A DNA stretch of 64,000 bases from Patiria pectinifera (Eukaryota; Echinodermata; Asteroidea; Valvatida; Asterinidae): contig CM057144.1 in NCBI GenBank assembly GCA_029964075.1, positions 15,709,281-15,773,280 of the forward strand. The letters run 5' to 3'. A program made the translations under genes and the position numbers. Position 1 is the first letter of the stretch. Every line of letters starts with the position of its first letter. This document shows positions 25,501-45,000 of this stretch, piece after piece. Below the pieces are notes generated by a model that was not told the origin of the DNA, made no database searches, and was given only the letters and a program-made list of their open reading frames with translations.

Positions 25501-28500
25501 TTGCCTTCACCTCGACTCTCTAGCAACGGTGAAGAGGAGAAACGCTCACCGAGGCAGGGAAAAGAAATGCTGACAAACGGCCATGTGGACAACTTATCAG
25601 GTATTTTGTAGAAGATGCTGGTTGTATTTTCCAAACCCCCGCTTTGATTTTGTCTTTGGCTTCAGATTGTTATAAAGGAGTGGAATCGAAAAGATTTTTA
25701 AAAAATTGAATAAGTGGGACTTCTGTTTTTATCACGCAGATGATGAGAACGAACTGCAAGAAGAGCATCAACGTTACGTTGGCATCTTCAGTAAATCCAT
25801 ATCCCCGAGCGAACCAAGACTGGCGAGTGCCCTGTCCATTGTTGAAGTCACCGAGGTAAATACAAGCCACTTTATATTTACAGTAATTCTTCCAAGATAC
25901 AGTAAAAGCTTCTGGCTGATTCTAAGACCACCGAGATGAAGCTGAATTTTGATTTTCTCCCCAGGCTCAACCAAATGAAGCAATGGCAGTGGAAGTCGAG
26001 TCAGTGTACAGTGTTGAGGAGGTGGATGACTCTAAATCACAAAGTCTGGACCAGTCTGCAAGGTGAGGAAACGTGTAAATTTATTCCACCCCTGGATAAA
26101 CATTTTTTTTCTGGATGAATAATTTTCGCTAAAATTTCAAACAAGACTTATTAGTTCAGTCCTGCATGGATTTGTAGTGTGATAGTAATCTTGGACTTGG
26201 CATTTGTTTTTTTTCAGAGGGGATAGTGTCCACACATCTAGCACCCGGTACAGCCCAGAGATGCCACAGGAAACTCAAAACACGCAATCAAAATCCCTGA
26301 CAAGCGCTGGCAAGCCCAAGACTCCTGGTCCGTTACCTGCAAAAGAGAAGCAGCAGCAGGATCCAAAAAGCGGCATCAAACCAACAAGGACTGTATCAAC
26401 TCCGATAAGAGGCACACCAGATGCTAAGCACCCCAAACAGCAGCGCTCGACACCCCAACGACTGGACGCCTCATCGCGACTCGCATCAGCGCACTCCACG
26501 GCAGCAAAACCAGAGAAAATCCCATTCAAGCCAAAATCCAAAAGCGCAAGAGTGTCGATGCAGCGTAAGCCACTTACCAAGTCCTCAGAATCGAGAGAAG
26601 TCCGTGAAAGCATAACGCCTACTGCTTCTGACGATGCTTCGGGAAGGGTTTCCGGACTGACAAGTACCCCATCGGGGGAGCTTATGACAGCCAGTCATCT
26701 TGTCAGACAAACGCAGCATCACTACAAGGCAGGTCTCGGAGATTTCTTCCTGGCGGGCCTCGGAAATGAGGAAGGTGAACCAAAGAACGAGGATGATGAT
26801 AATCGGGAATCGACACCCGTCAACAGGCTACCAGACTGCTCCTATAAAGGTACATGTACACAAAAAGTAATGCTTGACTTATCAATGTTTGAAATGCATT
26901 CACATAAAAACAAAGAGCAACTAGATTTCAAATCTTGGCAGGAAATATCACTGTTGTCTTTACATTCGCTTTAATTGCTTTCCACAGGTGCCCTATCAGC
27001 ATGGCGCCCAGACAGCAGCCTGGCAAACCCCGCCCTCCAACAATCCCTCAAACCCTTCTCCCCCTCACCCCCACCTAAGAGTGGCCGCCAAGTCCACCGC
27101 AGCACTGCCAAGTCCCGCCTCGTCAAGTCCATCAACCAAGACAACTCAGATACTGGGGTCCGAGGTCAAAGTGCAAAGGTCAAGGAGGAGAGGTCAAGTG
27201 CCAAGCCTCGCCCAGACACTGATAACACTATCTCTTGGATGCTAAGTGAGGAACTGTCAAAGAGGGGAAAGGGATGGAACAATAACAACAATGAGAGGAA
27301 GGGAGATGGAGCACCTGAGGCTGAGCAGGTTAACGAACCTGATCGAAGCAGCAGCCGCATAGAGGTTGATGGTGAGTGTTTTGGGACTCAATTTGGCCAA
27401 TTGTGACTTTTTTATCGTGACCGAATTTGCGCACAGAGGTAGAAAAACTAAGCTCTAGAAATACTTCAGCTCTACTTGATCTGACAGAACCTTGTATTAA
27501 CATTCTGTCAGTCACAAAATCTCATGGTGGTTTTGTACCGGGGGAAAAAATGGCCTTTACAGTTTTGTTCAAAACACAAAGACTTGTGATTTGTAAGTCA
27601 TTTGAGTCTCCCAAAAAAATTATTCATCACAAGTCCTCTTGAAGCTTTCTTGACCAATTCCCTGATTAAGCCCTTGAAAGAGCTAGATAACAAGTATTGT
27701 GTTTGATTTTCGAATTTTTGACAGGTGATGACATGACCGTCTACGACAACGTGGGCAGAGACGATACAGAGATGGCAGATCAGGAGACCCTGGAGCAACT
27801 GACCTGGGAATTGGCCTCTCACTCTGGTGGCGTCGCAGGTAGTAACTCCGTTATATTTCCTGTAACTGGTACGACAGTAATAAGTACATATAGAACCCAC
27901 AATGCATCTACTCTTTACACAAATTGAGAATTAATTTAAAAATCAAAATTAATATTTCGTTATCAGTGAGGTACACTGATAATCCCATTAATGGTATACC
28001 GTACTGTTTAGTTGCATCTGCTTTGAGATGCTAGAAAAATCTTTAAATTTTCGGACCAGTACTACAAATTTTCAAGGATTTTTAATAACAGGTTGTCTTA
28101 AATTGAACGGCAAGGTGAAACTAACTAGACCCGCTTCTAATTAATTAATGTTGGAACAAAGATATTGACAAACTGTATTATAGAAAACCAAGGCTGAATA
28201 GGTTAGGAGGGAGAGCACCTGTACGATCTGGAGGTCGCTGGTTCACATCCCGTTTGAGTGATTTTTCATTCATCTTCTCAATGTACCTCTCCAAGTAAAA
28301 TCTTTCATATTTTGTGCGAGTAGGTGAAATTTTCTACTAACTGCAGCAAATTTTTATTTTTTTCCTTTTCTTTCAGCTGATGGTCGCCTGACTAGCATGA
28401 GCCTTCCCGACCCAGACGATGACCACAACGATGACATCTACCGGGACAACAGCTTCAGCCAAGACGCAGAGCTGGGCATCTTAGAAGATGACGGCATGGG

Positions 28501-28624
28501 ATCGGGGCTGAGCACACCTTTCGACTTTGTGACGGGAGAGAGTATCAGCCCGGAGGATAAGGAGGAGGATGCTGATTTCTTGGAGATGCAGAGATACACG
28601 GCCGAGGTGCAGGCTCTGCATTAG
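22582..28624 (+). CDS. ZBBX: ZBBX-like protein (zinc finger B-box domain containing), complete, 16 exons
   Basis: Coding exons: 22582-22640, 22904-23017, 23231-23345, 23635-23671, 23843-23946, 24099-24194, 24323-24357, 24509-24647, 25031-25181, 25373-25600, 25740-25855, 25965-26062, 26218-26849, 26988-27371, 27725-27838, 28377-28624. All have GT-AG borders; lengths sum to 2670 nt, open, giving 889 residues. The start is the ATG of MASLRPFNTSTKDAKSFKLR. Residues about 20-58 are charged and probably coiled coil (ARLRELKLSMRRQKEERE). Residues 133-169 form the B-box zinc finger, ligands C133, C136, C145, C148, C153, C156, H161, H169. Two further family-like blocks follow: LQGTFSEEESAQSFAQALAE (exon 9) and YADKLLIKKHRRTELSPLP (exon 10). 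The rest is low-complexity, Ser/Pro/Lys-rich and acidic at the C terminus. Human ZBBX is a similar-sized protein linked to ciliated tissues; its molecular role is poorly known, so function here is inferred only by family. The first coding exon lies only about 1.5 kb from the satellite. Confidence 0.93.
24829..24923. repeat. Inverted simple repeat in ZBBX intron 8
   Basis: Several CAAGTCAAGTCACAAG-like units at 24,829-24,852 are answered by CTTGTGACTTTACTTGTGAC units at 24,893-24,923. The two arms are complementary and could fold in the pre-mRNA. The region is intronic and no function is evident. Confidence 0.6.
28197..28256 (+). mobile_element. tRNA-like SINE head fragment in ZBBX intron 15
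   Basis: TTAGGAGGGAGAGCACC resembles a tRNA A-box segment and GGTTCACATCC at 28,240-28,250 is a one-mismatch B-box, with spacing fitting a tRNA-derived promoter. No tRNA acceptor stem or SINE body follows that I recognise, so this is probably a degraded SINE head rather than a tRNA gene. Confidence 0.45.
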
Positions 28625-28860
28625 TCCTACCACTCCCAGGTCCTTCAGCAGCAAACAAGAGGTTGGGAAAATTTTGAAGGATGACCGCAACATTTTAGAA
28701 CTGAGCACGACCTACAATCTCTCTGAAGGAGTGAAGAGAAAGGTGTGGATAACCTTGGAGGTGCTGAGATGCAGGTCCTGACAAAGCACCAACACTCATG
28801 AATCCTTCAAAAGCCCCCAGGACATTTAGAGCAGCGTGTAGGATCACAGTGGGGGATAGG

Positions 28861-29065
28861 TGCTGAGTACACCTCAGAACTTTTCGATGGGAGAGCATCG
28901 TAGGATGCTGGTTCCTTGGAGATGCAGAAGTACACAACTAAGGTGTAACCCAAACTTTGCTTTAACTTTCCTGTATCCTTCACAATTCTGTAGGACATTG
29001 GCATGGTTTCAAGGCAGAGGATACCCTCTGATCACTCTGAAAGGAGTGAAGCTATTAGGATACAA
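28861..29065 (+). repeat. Decayed tandem copy of the last ZBBX exon
   Basis: Blocks of the last coding exon and following UTR (28,506-28,760) recur in order here, 310-355 bp downstream. GCTGAGCACACC matches GCTGAGTACACC, GATGCTGATTTCTTGGAGATGCAG matches with two changes, and CTCTGAAGGAGTGAAG recurs with one extra A. The copy can be read as DAGSLEMQKYTTKV followed by TAA, against DADFLEMQRYTAEVQALH and TAG in the real exon. Confidence 0.75.
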
Positions 29066-29108
29066 TGGACGAAGTCGGGCCAACTGAACTACATGTACAA
29101 GTACGGTA

Positions 29109-29300
29109 CAGTCGAATCTCTTTAGTACAAACTCTGTTAAGACAAAATTCTGGTTCTAACAAACATAAAGCCTTAGTCCCGACTGTGCATTTATGTGCAC
29201 AATGAAATGAATGGGACTGATGTTCCTCTTAATACAAAATTCTGATATAACAAACAATTTGGCTAGGTCCGAACGAGTTTGTATTAACGAGACTCGACTG
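29109..29300. mobile_element. pogo/Tigger-like MITE (192 bp)
   Basis: The left end CAGTCGAATCTCTTTAGTAC and the right end, read as its reverse complement CAGTCGAGTCTCGTTAATAC, form an inverted repeat of about 27 bp with three mismatches continuing into AAACTC. The element is flanked by TA on both sides (29,107-29,108 and 29,301-29,302). CAGTYGAACCTC-type termini with a TA duplication are typical of the pogo/Tigger branch of Tc1/mariner. It has no coding capacity. Confidence 0.78.
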
Positions 29301-30245
29301 TATTCATTTGGACAGGTATCACAGTGAACTACCTGCAGGAAGTTCAAACTGGAAATATAATTACTTTATTGCAATATGCACTTGGTTTTCCAAATTAAAT
29401 GAAATGTACATAGGTGTTTATAGATTGTATTTGTTTAACATGTTGATGAAATTTATAGTCGGATTCCATCCATTTTAATTATGTTTTCTTTTCATTCCGT
29501 CCAATTTGTTTTCCCAGGATCAGCTGTATTATTGAATGGTTGCTATAACATGTATTGTTTACGAAAAATTGTGTTATTACATTTACAAATTAAACGTAAC
29601 AAAAGAGTAATGTGTTATTCTTCCATGTTTTATGAAAAATGGTCTAGAAAGTATAGCACATGTATGTGCTCTAGGTTTCTATTAGAAATGAATTAAAAAA
29701 GAAAGAAAAATATGTGGAAAAAAGACAACTGGACTCAAACTTAGAGATAGAGAACACTCAACTCTGAACCCTTTCAAAACTTATCTGGATCGCTTCCTGA
29801 TTTATAATGAACATACATGTATTTAGTGATGAACGTATTTGTTTATTGTACAAGACAATCCTATGAATGAATATTCATAGCAAAATACCTGTAGTTGGAG
29901 CAATATGTTTTTAACAAAAAGCTTCCTTATTCTGAAAAAAGGTTTTGAGTCGTAAAATTTTTCTTGACGCTGATTAATGTTAACAGTGAATAGAAAGAAA
30001 ACTGTATTAACTTCTCAAAATTCATTATTAATGCAATCATTGTCATGTATGGTTAAAATATTGCACATGACCTATAAATATGTACACCTAAGTTACTTGC
30101 TAGTGATAACATGTTTAAAGTACATGTGCATGTAAAAGTAGGAGACCAATATAAATGTTAATCTTCCAGTTAAATCCTTTAGCAATGTACATGTAGGAAA
30201 TTAAGTTCTATACAAATATAATAATCAAATCCTGTGCTTCGTTAA

Positions 30246-30251
30246 AATAAA
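30246..30251 (+). terminator. Polyadenylation signal AATAAA (ZBBX-like gene)
   Basis: A canonical hexamer followed by a GTGTTGTATTTCGTGCGTG tract on the coding strand. It lies about 1.6 kb after the stop codon. Confidence 0.45.
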
Positions 30252-30260
30252 AGTGTTGTA

Positions 30261-31132
30261 TTTCGTGCGTGAATATAAACATAGTCAACATAAAACTTGT
30301 GTCGTGATGTTTATTTACATATACATATCTGAGTTTAGTATGTGCATTGAGGTAGTCCAGCCCATTCCACCGAGATTTAAACAGTAAACAGCGAAAAAAA
30401 CACCAACTTCAAGGGCAGACGTGTTTTTCAAAGGTGATACAAGTGTACTAGTGGTGGGAGAAATCAGAGATTTCAAAATCCGGTTATCCAAAAATGTTCA
30501 AACCGAATATTATTAAACAGTTATCTGATTTCACCGGAAGTTTCCATTCAGCTTACAGTCATGCCAACAAAAAGTGACGAGTGAGGTGCCGCATGAAATG
30601 CCCTCCCAATGACTGGGTATAGTTTGCAGGATTCAATGACCACTGGGCCTGCACAAAAACACTCCAGAGCTGTAACGTTGAGAAATGGATGGAACTCTCT
30701 GATAAGACGAATGGGCAGGCTATTCATATACCAAGAAGACCACTAGCGAGTGAATGCAGTTGCAATCCGAGACCATGGAGCAAATTGGGAGATTTTACCA
30801 TTGTTATCGTTAACCTGTGTCAAACAAAAAATGGAAGGCATAATTTTATTCAGGTTGGTTTCGAATCTGCCTTACCAAAATCGAAATCGAATAGTGGAAT
30901 TCAAACCGAATTTAAAAAAAATACAGATTTAAATCCCACCGCTACTACTGAAATCGTCTAGCAATTGTATACATTAGCATAAGTTGGAATGTGAAGTAGA
31001 CCCACATTCTAAATTTTCTGCTGAAGATAGCACAACCTAATATTTCAAGCCACCAACATGGTTGAGTTCGGGAGGGTAAGACCCACATAACACACGGACT
31101 TCAAAAGCTTGCAGTTTGAGTTTCCCTCTGTG
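30261..31132. other. Convergent intergenic region between ZBBX and DHX33
   Basis: Unique sequence between two genes that point at each other. I see no conserved gene, RNA or complete mobile element here. Short open frames on both strands lack recognisable motifs. Confidence 0.5.
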
Positions 31133-31138
31133 TTTATT
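31133..31138 (-). terminator. Polyadenylation signal AATAAA (DHX33)
   Basis: On the minus strand AATAAA lies about 50 nt past the DHX33 stop codon, which would give a very short 3' UTR. Confidence 0.45.
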
Positions 31139-31186
31139 AAGTTCCATTGGTTTGGTGTCCTTGTTCCCAATTCTCACCTCACCTTG

Positions 31187-39782
<8,596 letters not shown>

Positions 39783-39972
39783 GATGTTAAATTATTTTGC
39801 AACTTTTCATTTGCTAATTTTTTTTTGGTTCAGGAAAACTAACGTCTTGATGGATCTACACATTTAGACCTGTAAATTGTCAAAAAAAATAGAAAACAAT
39901 GCATTCTAAAATAGTAAAAATGTTCTCTTTTTCTTATTGTGAAAAAAATTTGGTCAGGGATTGCAAATAAGT

Positions 39973-40185
39973 GGAAAGATTCCCATATCTGGCCATCACT
40001 TGTCACCCTGTGCACAAACTCTATGGGACTGGTCTGAAAATTTCTTTCTCCGAGTGTTTTCTCAGTAAAACTTCAAAATTTGTCAGTGTTATAATTTTGA
40101 CTTTTTAGGACATATTACAACTTTTTGATGGCTGATTGGTCATTTAAGGGAAAAATTACTGATGACCAGATATGGGAATCTTTCC
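39973..40185. mobile_element. MITE, 213 bp, 8-bp target duplication AAATAAGT
   Basis: The ends GGAAAGATTCCCATATCTGG and their reverse complement form a 26-bp inverted repeat with one mismatch. The octamer AAATAAGT flanks the element directly on both sides (39,965-39,972 and 40,186-40,193). No coding capacity. An 8-bp duplication fits hAT, P, Merlin or similar superfamilies; the terminus alone does not decide. Confidence 0.85.
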
Positions 40186-40458
40186 AAATAAGTTATTACT
40201 TAATATTAGGTTTCTATTTGACCGGCACTCACATGGCTATGCCCAGTGGGTATTTTTTGGGACTTAGAATTTTAACGTGATGCATCTTCGTCACGCATTC
40301 CCTCGGGTTGAGATGGGAATTTGATAGGTTGTATGGTGCAGGCCTACTTCAATTGTATACATGTGCATGAAGGCGCTGTGCAATGTGACAACTAAAGAGC
40401 GAAAAAATGCAGGACTGGTTCACAAACACTTTGTACTGTAGTAAAATTAATTAGCAAG

Positions 40459-41139
40459 GGAAAAAATTCCGTACTCGGACGTCACTTTTTTCAATTAATT
40501 TTCTAGCGTCAAAAGTTACATCTTTTATGGCTTAATTTCTATTTATTAGTCAGTCAGTTACTTCATCGGGATTGAACCTCTGAGTCGCTGTTGCAATAAC
40601 CAATCTTTGGACGTATTTGAAGTATCCATTGAAATAAACTAAATATTCATGAGAAAATAAATATTCATAATGACGTATTGCACTATCATTGGCAGGCTCA
40701 AGCGACGTCATGGTTGTGATGTCACGTGTATAACGTACCGCTGTCTTTTCAGCCACTACAATCAGTTTTGACCGGCTGCTTCAAGTTAGTTCTGCACGAC
40801 GTATGCATCCAAAATGTGCTCTAATAACACATTTTGAGTAAATTTTTTTCACCTTTACACAGCTTCCTGGATTTCTCTTGGTTCAAATGACAAGGTGAGG
40901 TGACAATAAATATGTTTGGCAGCAGATAAATTGACATCCGAGTATGGAACTTTTCCCGGAAAAAGTTATTGATTATTGCTGTATTTCTACTGATTGATTA
41001 ATAAATAGAAATCAAGGAAAGGAGAGGGTGAGAGTAGAGGAGGGAAAGTGGAGGAATAACCATAAAAGATGTAACTTTTGGCGCTAGAAAATTAATTGAA
41101 AAAAGTGACGTCCGAGTACGGAAATTTTTCCCTTTTCCC
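40459..41139. mobile_element. MITE, 681 bp, with about 80-bp inverted ends and TTAGCAAG duplication
   Basis: The left end GGAAAAAATTCCGTACTCGG continues into a stretch of about 80 bp that recurs inverted at the right end with very few changes. The right end carries about 8 extra bases of GGGAAAAG type. TTAGCAAG flanks both sides (40,451-40,458 and 41,140-41,147). A third, weaker copy of the terminal motif sits inside at 40,951-40,983. The interior has no transposase. The ends share the pattern GGAAA-ATTCC with the 213-bp element 270 bp to the left, suggesting related families. Confidence 0.83.
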
Positions 41140-42032
41140 TTAGCAAGAAATTAATACACTTACTTAGGCCCTACAGACAACTTGACCATGTTGACTAGTA
41201 AAAACAAATAAATAGACTGATATTATCAAAACAATGGTTGCAAAAACAATGTCATTGATTATAATTATCAATAGTATTTATTCATAGCAATTAGTATCTG
41301 AATAACAAAGTTTTGGACTTCACTTTTCAGTGTACCAAATTGCGCCCTCATGTGTTCATGTTTACTCACGCACGCTCGCCAAACTGCTGGCCGCACGACC
41401 ACGATTTGGGTACAACATTTTAACATTTTACAAGTAATCACGAAATCCGAAATAAACGTTACCTTCTTCTATGTATACCACGGATGCATATATTTTATTT
41501 CCAGAATCCGGTCGTCTTCGTAGGATAGAAAATATAAACTGTAAATGTGAGCAATTCACGACGCGCTCATTCATTCAACAAAAAAACACGTGGGTAGCAA
41601 TTGGACGCAAACCTAGACTCTTGTCAAAATAAAATGAACGACCTATTTGACAGGAAGGCACCAGTCTATTTGGGCGTTGTGTTTATGTTTACTTTAGTTC
41701 CTCGAAGAATTTTTGTCACACGGCGGAAGATTGTGAGTATCAAGTGTAAGATCAAAATAACTGTGATCATCAAGACATTTAGAAGATTAAAATAGAAGAT
41801 ACGATGCTTCACAGTGAAAGTGACATTGGAAATCTGTCTTGCAAGTTTTTGTGAAACTGGATTTGTGTAAAAATCCTGAAAATATAGACAGCCACAAAAT
41901 CTTTCCAACAAGCATGACAAGTTATCCAAATTTGAAAATGGAAGATCAAGAAAAACTGTAATGATGAACCATTGTTTTCTTGAGTTTCCTCATCCAAATA
42001 GGTTCCCCATGTTTATGACGTTCAAGCACATA

Positions 42033-45000
42033 ATGACGTGGCAAGAGAGGTTGCTTTGGTTTGCGCTTCTTGTGTTCTCCTCTGTGTCTTCCCAAGCACA
42101 AAGTATAGGTAAAATATTTTTAATGGTATTTGGTAGAATTAAAATTTTATTCGAGATTTAAAGGTCGTTGTTATTGTAATATTAATCATTGTATTGCTAC
42201 GATTATCATTGCCTTTTTAACCAAAATCCCTCAAAACTTGTTTCATCAACATCATTTAATATCATCATCATTGTCATCATCAGCCACAATAATGTTCATT
42301 TTTTCTCCTGGCACATCTGATCACTCCAGACCGTTTCGATGAGATTCGTCTTTCGGATGGGGACCTAGGTCCCCACGAAGGCAGACTGGAGGTTTACGTC
42401 AACGGTAGTTGGGCAGCAGTCACCAGTACTGGATGGGGGCTCAACGAGGCCAATGTGGTCTGTCGACAACTTGGCTTCCACACATCGTTTCCTGCTGCTG
42501 TCGGTCATAGATTTGGCACGGGGATAGAAACCCCAGTTCTGGACAAGGTCTGTGACAAGTTTTCTGCCGAATTACGGTAGAATCCGGCTATAAGAAAATC
42601 GTAGCGAGCATTTAGCTACTCATATCCACACCCTTTTGACTCCAGAAGTTTATGTTCTATTTCATTATCTGGGCATTGGTGGCCCAAATTCGCTGTAAGA
42701 ATGGCCAGATACAGAACAATATTTCTGGACCCATTGTATCAGTTTTGTGACGTTTTGCCGTTCTTATGCAAACATAAAAAACTTTTCAGTTTTTTCTGGT
42801 ATGCAAGACTGATTTTGGTGGAAATGCTCGATCCTTGTTGAACAGCTACATGTACTTCTTTTTCTCAATTGAAAAATCACAATATAAAGCACAGAAGAAA
42901 ATGGTCTGCTTCTGCAATGATTTGTATCGAAAAACTGTTGGCAATACCTGTTCTTCATTTTCCCGACTGCAGGTAAAATGCAACGGCGGTGAAAGCCGAT
43001 TGGATGAGTGTTCCAACCGCGGATGGCTGTGTAGAGGCACCTGCAGCGGCGACAATTACGCTGGTGTCAGGTGCATCAATAAGGCTATGCCTGGTAATTA
43101 TTCCCTCGGAATATTACTGGTTCTTTACACAAAGGAGTTTTCTTGATTTGGCAATAAGCTCCTCCCACTCTCTATTTGTGTACATTTCTCAAAGACAACG
43201 TGATCGAATTTCACAGAGCTACCGTCAGCCCAGTTGCAAACTCCGGGCATTAGTGGAGGCCACAGTACCAGCTAGGGGGCACACCACAAGAAAAAAACAC
43301 AATTCTCGATAATTTTTACGCTTGTGATTTTTGCCAATTGGGGGGGACATTGACCCCCCCCCCCCCAACTGGTAACAGGAAGTGAGTTAGGCAGATTCTC
43401 GAATATTGTGGCAACGTGAAGACATTACAGATTTACGCATGGTTTGTGCACAACATAAGATTGCAATTAGTTGTGCATATTTTGCACGGTATGTGTGTAT
43501 ACATCAAACGGGGCTAGATCTAGGCAGATGCCTTATTTTTTGAGGAAATAAGTCCAAAATTGTCACTTTTCTTTTCCCAAACAGAACCGCTTTATCAGCT
43601 TCGACTCGCAGGCAGCGCCTCACAGTTTGAGGGGCTTGTTGAAGTGAGGTACAACGATTACTGGAGTCCGGTGTGTGGCATAGCGTTTGACTTCCTGCAA
43701 GCGATCACCGTGTGCCGACAGCTAGGCTACGGACCGCCAAAACACTACAGGATCTTTACTGAAATTGATCCAGGTAACATGGTGACCAAACGTGAATTTC
43801 TGTTAACCTTGTTACCAACAAATATGAAAAAATCAGCCTAGGCTTATTCTTTGCCATTCAGGCCTTGAAATACCCATTGGACGGTCCAGAGATATTGCCA
43901 CTACGCGTCTAGGCTGGCTTCAAATCAAGAACTCCGCAATCCTTAAAATCCATTTAAAAAAATGCAAACCACATTCCCTAACATTCTGGGAAATAAATTC
44001 CATAAGTTTTCGCCTTAAAAGTTTTCTTCCTTTTTCTGTGTCTTCCCTTAAGAATCCCGTCCCAAGCTTATCCACCGGGCCTCATGTCACACGTGGCACC
44101 GCAGCCTGCTGGACTGTGGAGTCAATGAAGGAGACGGGACGGTCTGCACACCGTCCGACCCTGCTGCTCATGTAGCATGTAACAAACCCTCAGGTACTAG
44201 ACTTAAAAGATGACATTTCTAACATGATCATGATAAATTGCTGAAATTTAAATTGTGCAAAAGTTCAAATTTGAAACATGAAATTTTCTAATATGAAAAT
44301 TGAAATTTTCTATTTTAAAAATCAAAGTTTTCTTATTTGAAACTTGATTTTTTTTTTTAAATGAAAATTGATTTTACTAATTGGAAACTTGAAATTTTCT
44401 TATATGCAAATTGAAATTTTGTAATTTGAAAATTGAGGTTTTCTGATTTGAAAATTGACATTTTCTAATTTGAAAATCAAAATTTCTAAATTGGACATTA
44501 TATTTCAAAATTGGTAAAAAAAAATGGCATTGATGTTTTTAAAATGTCTTCAATTTCAAGATCCTTACCCGTTGTATTTGGATTCCCTGTCGCACCGGTA
44601 TGAGGGCGCTGTTCGCATTTACTCGGACGGGCAGTTTGGAAAGATTTGCAACACTGGCTGGACCCTGCAGGATGCCCAGGTAGTTTGCCGTCAACTAGGC
44701 TACGGCTCAGCGGTCAGTCTCAACGTGTGAGTGAGAGGGGTTTGTGACTTGATCTGAATTAAAAACAAAAAAAGTAATTTATTACAGTAAAAAAGGAACC
44801 TCGACAAGATTCTTTCAAAAATCTCTAAAATTCCGCTAATATGCAGGAACTGACTGGCACTTCTTGGTCCTGAAATCCTCCAAAACCAGCTTGAAAGTCA
44901 TGGATCCAGTGGGGGTAGGGTTAAAACTAAATGTGACCAATTTTAATTGAATTAAAGTGTTTTAAGGAAGTTCATACTATTTTTATTTTGCAGGAGTTGA

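Larger units (their letters stand above)
28625..30260 (+). other. Probable 3' UTR of the ZBBX-like gene
   Basis: The stretch after the stop codon has no long frame in sense. It contains a decayed copy of the last coding exon (28,861-29,065) and a pogo-like MITE (29,109-29,300). An AATAAA signal at 30,246-30,251 followed by a GT-rich tract is the best candidate for the polyadenylation site; earlier sites may also be used. Confidence 0.5.
39783..42032. other. Head-to-head intergenic region, DHX33 and SRCR gene
   Basis: About 2.2 kb separate the two divergent start codons. Apart from two MITEs (39,973-40,185 and 40,459-41,139) it is unique sequence without a recognisable gene. Any shared promoter elements would lie here; no clear TATA box was chosen. 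Confidence 0.6.
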
